From Marine Group II euryarchaeote MED-G35 (GTDB lineage Archaea > Thermoplasmatota > Poseidoniia > Poseidoniales > Thalassarchaeaceae), in contig NTJS01000006.1 of assembly GCA_002457155.1 (NCBI GenBank), forward strand, positions 1-63,617: a DNA stretch of 63,617 nucleotides. Direction: 5' to 3'. Position 1 is the stretch's first letter; each line of letters opens with the position of its first letter. Positions 39,601-46,228 of the stretch are shown piece after piece. The position numbers and the translations under genes are program-made. The notes under the pieces are model-generated. The model was not told where the DNA came from. It ran no database searches and saw only the letters and a program-made list of their open reading frames with translations.

Positions 39601-40551
39601 AGTGTCCGCGTTACTCCTGCCAATGTTGGTGTTGCGCATCACTTCCCAGATGGGCACTTGGTCCTGATCAAGATGTCCACGGAACTCGGATACTCAACCC
39701 AAGTAGAATTGAGGGTGGATGTCCCAGAATACAACGGTATTGAACTAAATGAACCAGAAAACCTCTTCTTCGGAAGGGAGGAAACAGCCATTACGATTGA
39801 GATTCCATTCAAGAACACTGGAAACTCAGACGAGTTGTTCTACTTCGAATTCGGAAGTTCAGAGTGGTGGCAATTCGCCGGCCCAACGACCCAACCAGCA
39901 TCCCCATTCTCCGATGGCACTGCAACCTTCACGCTAGTACGTCCCTCTGAACCAGAACTGCCTTCCCCCTACGCTGAAGAAATCACATTCACTGTTTCGG
40001 ATCTGGATAACAATACTTACTCAGGCTCAACTGTAGTGGAGACCGACTCGCCAGTACTCTCCATAGTGGGAGATACGGCAAGGATCCTTGGAGGCAATGG
40101 CTTCGCTTCTTATGGTCAAATAGAGAGCTACTCGGTCAACATTTCCAACAGCGGGAATGTAGACGCTGAGACTGTCACCTTAGTGGCTACCCTATGCTCC
40201 GACATTGGTTGCGAAAATGAGGTAGGCGTCAACTCCACATCCAGCGGTTCAGTGTCAGCAATGAGCGAATCAACATTTTACATCACCATGGACTACACCC
40301 AGTTTACCGAGTCCAAGAAGTACTGGATAATCTTCTCAATAGACGGCGAATTGCTAGATGAACAGTCAGAGTCTTGCACATCGCCGAGATCAGAAGGCCA
40401 GGCATCTTGCGTCTTCGAGGCTCAGCTATGGACCAGTTCCGAAGCGAATGACAATCTGAAGTACCTGGCATACGCATTTCTCATTATGCTCATTGCAGCA
40501 CTCCTTTACTTTACTAGAAGGCCGGGTAGACGAGTCAGCGCCCCGTTCTAA
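30631..40551 (+). CDS. aglB: AglB/STT3-type oligosaccharyltransferase with giant surface ectodomain
   Basis: 3,306 aa, about three times the length of usual AglB. The N-terminal region is multi-TM with AglB/STT3 hallmarks: TGGSDPWYMKRVVDYVI, MSDHDSF, and the catalytic-face motif WWDYG at 953-957. A luminal domain continues to about 1,480. The remaining about 1,800 residues are an added exterior part: prealbumin/CNA-B-like modules, a Gly-rich GxGxF segment (about 1701-1849), an SdrD_B-like module (about 2560-2630), a TSP3-like Asp-rich calcium segment (about 2856-2914), further Ig-like modules and a final TM helix with a short basic tail. No frameshift or stop interrupts the fusion. I chose ATG 30631 over TTG 30619 from the TATA spacing. 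It is followed closely by a membrane subtilase. N-glycosylation of surface proteins is the expected role; the tail function is unknown. Confidence 0.9.
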   Translation: MLSHWQIGPVDGMEEEKDTIQVVQFNNLVAPVAITLALLGLAIVASSLEGREVDGDFLSTAILISLSVLIPACIGRTSWLLPLDSGALRVGAITLALSLIGISANLADSENFNHMFVATFVFVGFASASLNESERFEESATFLSIVLGMRLAAFYAGGLIIAQSDSLAVIDTVRESIGAAFFSFWLSSISLGFLVMVGLRGTMENRGKGNLMANLPNIRENPEVGVYASLVFASFLVPLIWIGQIGSLQDFSQQNHIGLAWASFSALVIFIHAFFRAEGWHVLGALLAVNWILYSIGHIHEIGNELPSLFSEDGFIGSFTWFFLWFWMNFFTLFFASRGVFGDIAPRRERSGFRVWWDVNSYAVMVSLAFLIALIVRTAWNVIPAMNANGTGLWDMTGGSDPWYMKRVVDYVIAERSHLIFDHDRAYPSGGINPRPPLFSWSLALGGLALSWILEMPADQAVWWSMAALPAVYGALIVLPIAGIASRAHSRRAGIIAAWLIALMPGHMSRSTFAMSDHDSFAMLFLAIAFYYWIRAIEHIDHNKIFKSTSTNPLYIFAGMRETWKRNPSLMANASMAGIAFSIMALGWKGFVYGPGILFLAYSFQVAINIFKGRDSLQFTSAALQMMLVAILIPTPFYAWPGMNLLFAPSGMQPMFYIIGFTFAMGWVSSSFRDKPWLLVVLGGSALFGSILALLYILQVRDLFNGWDILFTGGFYFSKNKIFGTIGEAQAPERGVLFASYGPIVALIAIGCAFLLLWRGSRKNKSDLTLLGLWTIIATYMAWSAGRFIINATPVIAVVGGIGISMLWGAASLPAFTKVWRNSGIGTPRTRFKSLWPATKARPGVPAMVMVLLLITSQHATYGIDAGIPRGDQSANEIDQSLYDIVPDILRQDLLGLFSVMNSETYDQSDSGLWYMGTFGPSFNSQGWNEAYDWLSQQDSETPFSDRPAFVSWWDYGFQALASGQHPTVADNFQSGIPNSGAMLLSGGQEDTLSLFITTLAMGDKSINNGQLGDSFLSVLGGHMTPEQVQEFEDITSNNNKGFVQDRLMAVVAEYGDSELLQGKSLDSNGLTCSNPCLDTYVVLVNGEPFGEATTNSSEAMALFDQARGSSSEFELAEFDDASHYDMAGYRYTRDIIDDYDDLSTALHRTNARFGLARAFLITAFSLDDLVQIYDGISSIDTYEVSDYEESHGSTTSRNHEIRYFAVDNRLYPLGGMYYQDYQSYHRGQTTGIFHAPTHLSGLDIDSYITTTYETNQGDHTPEEFQSTYLEDLKAQASGASTAEDMIQMTDMKYQHLDSFFDTMIARTYVGYGTSTLGLPSISGQVGDADTPSTWILPNSITGTPGSYLQGAMALPGAMMNHFVLSNWYDPTNGTSCEEIQITGSASTVAGSSQLSDVSLYSEDSLSSGWSQIQSGGPWKVTQVEEGVIPMNTSTINYDSDEETLSISSAASSSANDTEFTLTGKVDKYCGSIYDSNRNVKILKYYSGATLQGTVTLDGVGPVPNARILIERDAFSGDESADEDGNVVDNDSRTYWIPIGSTQADEEGHFSFTAPSGKIRVSAFTGDPDLDAARTSLLSGSANLMSELFSETSQNRAVNPVTGILGNVYGSTWLSETIVNISGSDGHSNGQSVIEAPISVSPSTASGILSWSGELDFDGDPVLSANITLTPSSVDVVIQPYEVMTSDGSMVGEDLRFSGTGEVTFLGEGTMESMGAVSVHDFTGTHTQAVFDNHSITGEGQFSGKGMIDGTLLGEFPDCSGDSVPEGSDACINDDGHYLLEGIANGSGKFTSQGVSEFTRELSQATFIGSGNFATAPSDDLVTFGTINGTGTFSGHGSFSGPMVRPGSFHIVDALPGEYVVSVDFGTGDPVEIAQPFVIPLTSSEIQTPVSITGGAIKGTVSFFTGRPLSSEVSIFSINGSSEDSNEECHGVITQPCFIIPDESGSFEVGPIVPGSYIAEVDIDDDGFPEISHAFSFVSGLASLVSFPSEVPQTSDITFTLSDDGTSVDDLQLQFIPEDLSRSAVTAMFDNESKTYHAELNPGIWILNYTLSDEKQLWQRISMGSIDVNDSFEFLVSQVVSGVVIDSVKGDEISDPMLSRVTNQEVLFQWQGFTLKSVTDSFGEFSVILPQGAFVHATVERMVGAGGFFSNGTSFQVTDSMENITIKLTDSTMVLGEVSLNREGNTYNQGFSGWTPVFAKANNLDGTTDAVWREEVDDLGRFDMLLPLGNWSFTLEAGSEMTANVVVKEINTTSDPMVELLVLPTNSTVEIDFFIDHIGDNNASNGTPVSYPFEIKPLSPNGAGYTVLRDGSEWTQTGLAEVSLEPGRYRIVVERANSSADDPFDTLYDTNDIFEVEIGSSSTVKRSVGFEPRWLVNITFRNESGQLLENHEVKLENVENGWIQTYTTNEDGVLVEYIEEGDWIVIVDEFETNSGVYEGLRRAISTSQSTAGSRSNFQTAELASVTVTLQSTSDVAAPELVDLTISSQEGLGSFISSIGGFDQPLEIRLVPGLWTVEINQTNQDGVMTLLENSSLVESGVTVGPNHQVFLTVQKLVSLSGKVFWDLDDDGAPGFSEGLSNASVNITGNLDSPTHHLISDNDGVWSTFLPVQSSWNITVEREGFGTQTSPIEIGEISVTENIEISAGEVEISGSISYPDQTCISSGEWQVQMIPSHGISRERLTVPGNSLGEWSAMIQPGSWVAMATSTSEASECIDLISIEPLEVGVDGGSVESELTVGGTLRLETSWLDFNGNAHDLTEVEDYDLVIEYGPISWSEELGSDGVLNLLIMPGTVQTSSTFELNEGVRNVSYSGGKGISIRAGQVSPMNTLSIDRVSKQSVTTTVLGLDRVEVQEVDTTCTNDDDGDGVINGEDAFPTDSTETSDNDNDGIGDNQDPDDDNDGDLDDDDDFPLGQGLPTNSAEGCKYQSAEFAVSIEYDGHNSFDEYTLVGTVPGADGVDWSVQFQNSSGEWLDSVTFDLGLSDSDLTEQISVRVTPANVGVAHHFPDGHLVLIKMSTELGYSTQVELRVDVPEYNGIELNEPENLFFGREETAITIEIPFKNTGNSDELFYFEFGSSEWWQFAGPTTQPASPFSDGTATFTLVRPSEPELPSPYAEEITFTVSDLDNNTYSGSTVVETDSPVLSIVGDTARILGGNGFASYGQIESYSVNISNSGNVDAETVTLVATLCSDIGCENEVGVNSTSSGSVSAMSESTFYITMDYTQFTESKKYWIIFSIDGELLDEQSESCTSPRSEGQASCVFEAQLWTSSEANDNLKYLAYAFLIMLIAALLYFTRRPGRRVSAPF

Positions 40552-40572
40552 TACTACTTGCCACAGCGCACA

Positions 40573-41829
40573 ATGGGGACAAACATGCGTGGAATCTCAC
40601 GTCTCGAATTGATGCCTGAACCTGAAGACCCCAGTCTACTTACTGCCGTAGACAGCGATGCACCGGGCTATCCAGGAGAGGCCTACGGCATCAGTGACGA
40701 AGAGGCTAGGATGCTGAGATGGCCAATGGGGCCAATAATGAGATTCTTATGGCCTTGGGGGGCAGTTGGATTCTCCGCAATAGTCGTCTCTATTTTGCTC
40801 CTTTATCCCTCGATATACTCGCTTATTGGAGAGGTTCTGGATTCGGAATGGGCTTTCGAAGATAGCGGCATCAGGGATCTCCAGGAATCTGGAAGCCTAG
40901 GTGAAGGAGTCAGAGTATGTATGGTCGACACCGGCATAGACATCTCTCATCCAGACCTATCGCATCTAACGTTATCCGGATTTCGTGACTTCTATAGCGA
41001 AAAAGACTCTCCAGTAAGAGACATCGGGACAAATAGTCACGGAACCCTGATGGCGGGACTTCTTGCTGCCAATGGCTCATTCACTGGCGCTGCCCCAAGC
41101 GTTTCACTTTCGATTGCGATTTCTCTCGGGCCAGACGGAAAATCTGCAAACGAGAGGATGGTCTCCCAAGCGATTAGGTGGTGCCGCATTTCTCAGGACT
41201 CTGACATAATTTCTCTAAGTCTGGGAACTGCTCCCGGATCTAGCTTCTCAGCATCATCTGACACCCTTGATGCGGTCAGAGAGGCATTAGGTGATGGGAT
41301 TTTCGTAATCGCAGCCGCCGGAAACAGTGACTCAAAACAGAACCTCTCCGACGTCTCTTCCCCTGCTAGCCTATCTGGTGTGATTGCAGTAGGGGCACAT
41401 GATAGAAATGGGGATCCGTGGGTTGACAGTGCTGAAGGAGCACAAATCGATCCAGAAACTGGTGAGGAACGAATATTCCCAAACCAGAAACCCGAGATCG
41501 TAGCTCCCGGTGTCGATCTTTGGTCTTGCAGAGACAGTGACCGTGACCCCCCATACGCATTCTCAACCGGTACCAGCGATTCTACGGTATTGGTTACAGG
41601 GGCCCTCGCCTTGATCCTCTCATTGTATCGAGAGGAAATTGCGGGAGAAAATGGAATCATCGACCAACATGAAATGGATTTAGTCAAGGTCGCGCTTGCA
41701 AACTCGGCACGAACCGACTCAAGCCAATCTGAAGGCCACGACCCGAAGAAAGGCTATGGGCTCCTTGATGCCCAAGACTGGTCTAGACAAGTAGAAATTG
41801 AATTCGGGATAAACCAAGAAAACATATGA
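40573..41829 (+). CDS. membrane-anchored subtilisin-like serine protease (S8)
   Basis: An N-terminal hydrophilic stretch, one TM segment (about residues 65-85 counted from a TTG at 40558) and an external S8 domain. The catalytic triad is intact: D124 in MVDTGID, H161 in NSHGTLMAG, S340 in FSTGTSDST, with the oxyanion asparagine in AAAGN. It lacks a large propeptide. Starts at TTG 40558, ATG 40573 and ATG 40585 are all possible; no clear ribosome binding site decides between them. It begins just after the aglB stop, so it is probably co-expressed with the oligosaccharyltransferase and acts on exported or glycosylated surface proteins. Confidence 0.87.
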   Translation: MGTNMRGISRLELMPEPEDPSLLTAVDSDAPGYPGEAYGISDEEARMLRWPMGPIMRFLWPWGAVGFSAIVVSILLLYPSIYSLIGEVLDSEWAFEDSGIRDLQESGSLGEGVRVCMVDTGIDISHPDLSHLTLSGFRDFYSEKDSPVRDIGTNSHGTLMAGLLAANGSFTGAAPSVSLSIAISLGPDGKSANERMVSQAIRWCRISQDSDIISLSLGTAPGSSFSASSDTLDAVREALGDGIFVIAAAGNSDSKQNLSDVSSPASLSGVIAVGAHDRNGDPWVDSAEGAQIDPETGEERIFPNQKPEIVAPGVDLWSCRDSDRDPPYAFSTGTSDSTVLVTGALALILSLYREEIAGENGIIDQHEMDLVKVALANSARTDSSQSEGHDPKKGYGLLDAQDWSRQVEIEFGINQENI

Positions 41830-41863
41830 ATTGAGGATAATTGATGAAACTCCTTGTCCCTAT

Positions 41864-41871
41864 GGTTAAAT
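41864..41871 (+). promoter_or_regulatory. predicted TATA element GGTTAAAT
   Basis: GGTTAAAT; its TTAAA begins 30 bp before ATG 41896, giving a leaderless start. Resembles the lipA and aglB elements. Confidence 0.45.
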
Positions 41872-41895
41872 TGTTTAGATGTAGTCCGATGCATT

Positions 41896-44800
41896 ATGGC
41901 GCGGGAAGATAAATTGCGGTCATTCTCATTAACAGGTCTATTCTTGTTGAGCATATTACTTTCATTGGCCTTGCCAGCAGGTACCGTTGCCGCATCAAAC
42001 GAGACAACAACGGGGACAATTACCGGTACTGAGACTTGGGCAGGAGTACACACCCTTACCGGAGATGTCACAATAGCCCCCGGTGCAAAATTGATCATTA
42101 ATCCAGGGGCAACTATTGAGTTCCCCAACGGTACCCATCTGGATGTACGGGGAAGCCTGTGTGCCGGCGTCTCTTCATGTGGAGCTTCTTCAAACGCTGG
42201 GCCTGCAATGAGAATAACCCTGAGGTGGAGTGAACCCCTCAATTCGAGTGCAACCGGGGAATGCTATGGTATGAGTTCTGGCAACCAAGAGATATGGATA
42301 GATGATCCTTCATGCAGCGAGGGCGTTCTAATGAGGAGTTCGATAGATCTTTCTGAAACTGGTCTCAGATATGTCACATTCGATAGTGCATGGGGGATTC
42401 CTCAGTATGTCTCTGCAGTGGGTGAATTCCGCTATGGGGCACTCGTTCTAGACGGAGCTAGCCCAACTCTTACCGAACTTTCATTCAATCAGATTAACAC
42501 CTCCAGTGTCCTGACAACCAACCTCGCCCAACCAACTTTCAGTGGAGGGGAATTTGTCGTAGGGGCCGACGAGAGTAAGAGCATCGTCGGGGCAGCACTG
42601 CAGATTTACTCCTCGGGATCCTCAGTAAGCCCATTCTCTCTGTCTGATATTTCACTCACAGGAACCGACAATGGATGCGGGAATAGGGATGGGGGGAGGC
42701 ACACAATTTGGGCCGAGGACTCATTTATCGAGATAGATAATGCTGAAATCTCATCAGGAGATTTTGGAATCGGGCTTTGGACATCCGCGGGAAGCGTGAC
42801 AAACACGCAGATAAATGTGAACTGTAACGGCATCGATCTAAATGGAAAGAAGGCAGTAGGGGGGACTTCATTCGACTTTGAAATCTTGAACAATGAAATA
42901 ACTACGGTCGACGGAGCAGGAGTTTTTGCATCAGCCGGGGCACTAGTGTCCTTGATAGACAACGATATTGGCGGAGCGGCATCTGGTTCCGGAATAGCTG
43001 TTTACAATAGCGTGGCCCACATTCACGAAAACGAAATTGGACCAATAGGGGGCTACTTTGGATTGTGGTTGGGTGGCTCGTACGACGTTATCGCTGAGAA
43101 TAACTCTATTTTCGACACCACTCTAACCCCAGTGGTTGCTGGGATGTACTCATACGCCATTCAAGCAGCATCTAGGCTGTACCTAGCAAACAACTCAATC
43201 TCCTATGAGGGTACTGGGACCTGCAGCAGTGAAACCAATTGGGGAGGCGAGTTTTCTTGTCCCGTCTTGCATGCATACGTGACAGGAGTTACCATGTATG
43301 ACAACATCATCACTGCCGGTGGAACGGCCGATGGGATTCGAGCAGTGGGGTCCCTGTTGGATATTCAGAGGAACTCATTCGATGTGCAAAAGACTGGTGC
43401 AGTGATCAAGAACTACGACAGTGGATATGCCGAATCACAGCAATTCGGGTCACTAGCATACTTCTCTGAAAACGACTGGAACCAGGCTGAGACAGTGTAC
43501 AACGTGACAAAAAGCTCAGTAACCGCCCAGTCAGAGTACATACCCTCCCCTCCCAGCGGGGAATACCCAGTCCGCCTATCATGGCCAGACCAGGAGGCTT
43601 GGCCAGACAATGAATTCCAAGGAGCGATAATCCCAACGCCAGTAAAGGACTGCAACAATTGCCAGAACATGACGCCGAGGGACTTCCCATTGGGCGTCAG
43701 CATGGATAACAACTCAACGGTATTCACTTTTGCAGATTTGACGAACTTGGACTTGTCCAAGGTCAAGATTGCAACACAGCCAACCCACTTCGCAGTACAG
43801 GTCAGCAGAGCCGAACTCGTTCGATTCCAGGCACTAATTGATGGTGAAAAGGTAAGCGATGCATTGGTCATTGTGGAGGATGCACTCGGTAACGACCTGT
43901 ATCGCGTAAATACTGGTGGAGATGGTTTCACCCCATGGATCGCCCTCCCATCAAACTTTCACCTCGACTTCAGAGGACTTGGCGGAGGAGATAATCCGGA
44001 TGGGTTTGCGGATGATGAGTACGAGGACTCTTGTTCAGACGGGATTGACAACGATGGCGACCTCACCATCGACACCGCAGATTCCAGTTGCGATTATTCA
44101 GCAGGAACCAGGGAACTTTCACTTTACAGATATACTGCCTATAGATTTGGATATGGCTACTACTCCGGGCAGTTCACCCTTGAGGAGAACTCGCTCGAGG
44201 AGACTGCTCACCTTGAGAACGAAGCTCCAACGGTGATAGTTACCGAGAATGATGGGCATTCATTCAGAAGAGTGGTCAACATCACTGGAAGCGCTCACGA
44301 TGGGACATTAGCAAACAGTTACCTGACTGACGAGAGGGCTCAGTGGGACCAGGGTGGCTATGTTCATGCCGTCCAAGTGAGGAATCCATTCACCGGTTCT
44401 TGGGAGGATGCCGAATTCGCGGTTGATACTAGCGGTGCAGATGAGGGCGAGGTCACACGCTTCAACAGGCCTTTCGGCTCTTGGTACTACAATATTGACA
44501 TGACAGGACTCGCAGGTGAAGGAGATTACACATTCGAATTCAGGGCATTTGATGGTATAGACCACAGTCCTGTGGTTTCGCGGACAATCAAACTCAATAC
44601 TCAACCCCCCAGCATTTTCGTCACCACTCCCAGTTCATTCTCATCTCACGATGAAGGTTCTGTAGTCTTCGATGGCTATTCCCAGGACCCTTATGGGTGC
44701 CCGGACAATTGCAACACCGACATTGGCCTAGTATACATGCAGATTTCGGGACCAAATTACCAAGTTACCAGCCCAGTTGAGACTAATTCCGATGGGACTT

Positions 44801-46173
44801 GGGATTGGGAATGGGACTTCAGCACCCGGCCCAGGGAACTAACGACCTACACCTTCACGATTTGGGCATCAGATTCAGATTTCTGTAATGGGGAACTGGA
44901 CGAGTGCCAGCCAGTAGTACTGACCCTTACAATCGATAACAGGAATAGCCAACCCACAATTAGCATCAATCAGCCAATTTCGGGAACAAGAATTTCCACC
45001 TCTTTGGATACCTCCCTAACCGGTGTTGCTAGGGACTTCGATGGAGGGGTTACAAGAGTAGATCTGGAAGTAATAGACGTAGCAAATGACTTTGTCACAG
45101 TTTATGAGGCCAGCACGAGTGAATTCTCCGAAGATGGAATTTGGGAGATTGAGTGGGACACTACTCAACTCCGTCACGATGCAGAGTATCTGCTAAAATT
45201 CCGCTCTTATGATGGAATTGACTATAGCGATTGGGACGACGTAACCATTGTTGTCGACAATCCTCCAAATGTGAATAATAACCAACCCAAATTCGACTCA
45301 TCAGGATGGCAAAGCGAGATCATCCTATATTGCGACTCCGAATCAAACTCTGTCGACAAGTGTACCACAGTGGAGATAGATCTGAAGGAGTATTTCTCCG
45401 ACGCAGACAGCACAGAGTGGCAGTCCGACATACAATTCTACTCTGTTTACAACGACACATCAATCCAATCTGACGATAGACACGCTCTTGTCGTCGGTGT
45501 CGGATCAGATGGAATTGCTCGTTACGACCCCGCAGACATGTTGTTTTTCGACGATGACATGGAGTCTTGGACTCTGAATGATGTGATTTTCATCGCCACC
45601 GATAGCTGGGATTCTCGAGCCAACTCATATCCTGTCAGCTTCAGAGTCGTCCCCCTCCAATTCACGATTCAGGAGCCCGAGCAGTCTTGGGTCGAAGTGG
45701 ATGAAATGGCAATATATTCCGGCATCGGACTTCCCGGCAAGCAAGTTTCTGTTTTGATAGGTGGTAATCCAGTCAACACCACGCTCGTCTCTGAAGACGG
45801 ATCATGGGAGTTGGGAATTCCAGCTTCTAGAATAAAGGGGGACTCATCAATACCCAAATTCACTTATGCCGGAACAGAGACAGAAGTTAGCGCAATTAGC
45901 AAGGGAGAGCCAACGCCCGAATCAACAAACTGGGGATTGATTGGAGTAGTTTCTGTTTTGGCCATCCTGTCTCTGGCTGCTCTTGCTTACTTCACTGGAT
46001 TCATAGGAATTGAGATTGAAGAAGATGATGAGTACAAGACCCCTGCCCAAATACCGAAGGACTACGGTGACGAGGAAGAAGAGAGTGCTCTGGAGAGGTA
46101 TGATGACCACCCAGGTTGGCTTTGGGATGCAGCTTCCGAGGAATGGGTCCCAGATCCGGATTTCCAAGAATAA
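41896..46173 (+). CDS. surface protein with beta-helix and Ig-like domains, C-terminal TM
   Basis: 1,425 aa from ATG 41896 (the frame is open to 41854, but the signal peptide and TATA spacing favour ATG 41896). A signal peptide is followed by a right-handed beta-helix-like region with short Asn/Gly-rich turns (HENEIGPIGGYFGLW, IAENNSIFDTT), a short calcium-type segment (DGIDNDGDLTIDTADSSCD), several Ig/cadherin-like modules (DWDDVTIVVDN), a TM helix near residues 1350-1370 and an acidic tail. The tail ends in HPGWLWDAASEEWVPDPD, a Trp-rich cytoplasmic motif of unknown role. Function is probably polysaccharide binding or adhesion; no catalytic residues were identified. Confidence 0.8.
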   Translation: MAREDKLRSFSLTGLFLLSILLSLALPAGTVAASNETTTGTITGTETWAGVHTLTGDVTIAPGAKLIINPGATIEFPNGTHLDVRGSLCAGVSSCGASSNAGPAMRITLRWSEPLNSSATGECYGMSSGNQEIWIDDPSCSEGVLMRSSIDLSETGLRYVTFDSAWGIPQYVSAVGEFRYGALVLDGASPTLTELSFNQINTSSVLTTNLAQPTFSGGEFVVGADESKSIVGAALQIYSSGSSVSPFSLSDISLTGTDNGCGNRDGGRHTIWAEDSFIEIDNAEISSGDFGIGLWTSAGSVTNTQINVNCNGIDLNGKKAVGGTSFDFEILNNEITTVDGAGVFASAGALVSLIDNDIGGAASGSGIAVYNSVAHIHENEIGPIGGYFGLWLGGSYDVIAENNSIFDTTLTPVVAGMYSYAIQAASRLYLANNSISYEGTGTCSSETNWGGEFSCPVLHAYVTGVTMYDNIITAGGTADGIRAVGSLLDIQRNSFDVQKTGAVIKNYDSGYAESQQFGSLAYFSENDWNQAETVYNVTKSSVTAQSEYIPSPPSGEYPVRLSWPDQEAWPDNEFQGAIIPTPVKDCNNCQNMTPRDFPLGVSMDNNSTVFTFADLTNLDLSKVKIATQPTHFAVQVSRAELVRFQALIDGEKVSDALVIVEDALGNDLYRVNTGGDGFTPWIALPSNFHLDFRGLGGGDNPDGFADDEYEDSCSDGIDNDGDLTIDTADSSCDYSAGTRELSLYRYTAYRFGYGYYSGQFTLEENSLEETAHLENEAPTVIVTENDGHSFRRVVNITGSAHDGTLANSYLTDERAQWDQGGYVHAVQVRNPFTGSWEDAEFAVDTSGADEGEVTRFNRPFGSWYYNIDMTGLAGEGDYTFEFRAFDGIDHSPVVSRTIKLNTQPPSIFVTTPSSFSSHDEGSVVFDGYSQDPYGCPDNCNTDIGLVYMQISGPNYQVTSPVETNSDGTWDWEWDFSTRPRELTTYTFTIWASDSDFCNGELDECQPVVLTLTIDNRNSQPTISINQPISGTRISTSLDTSLTGVARDFDGGVTRVDLEVIDVANDFVTVYEASTSEFSEDGIWEIEWDTTQLRHDAEYLLKFRSYDGIDYSDWDDVTIVVDNPPNVNNNQPKFDSSGWQSEIILYCDSESNSVDKCTTVEIDLKEYFSDADSTEWQSDIQFYSVYNDTSIQSDDRHALVVGVGSDGIARYDPADMLFFDDDMESWTLNDVIFIATDSWDSRANSYPVSFRVVPLQFTIQEPEQSWVEVDEMAIYSGIGLPGKQVSVLIGGNPVNTTLVSEDGSWELGIPASRIKGDSSIPKFTYAGTETEVSAISKGEPTPESTNWGLIGVVSVLAILSLAALAYFTGFIGIEIEEDDEYKTPAQIPKDYGDEEEESALERYDDHPGWLWDAASEEWVPDPDFQE

Positions 46174-46201
46174 TGTAGATTCCAAGTTCTACTAACATTT
46201 G

Positions 46202-46207
46202 TATATT
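46202..46207 (+). promoter_or_regulatory. predicted TATA box TATATT
   Basis: TATATT begins 27 bp before ATG 46229, consistent with a leaderless transcript for the STAND regulator. Confidence 0.45.
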
Positions 46208-46228
46208 GAGTGAGATAGTGTTGGGTAT

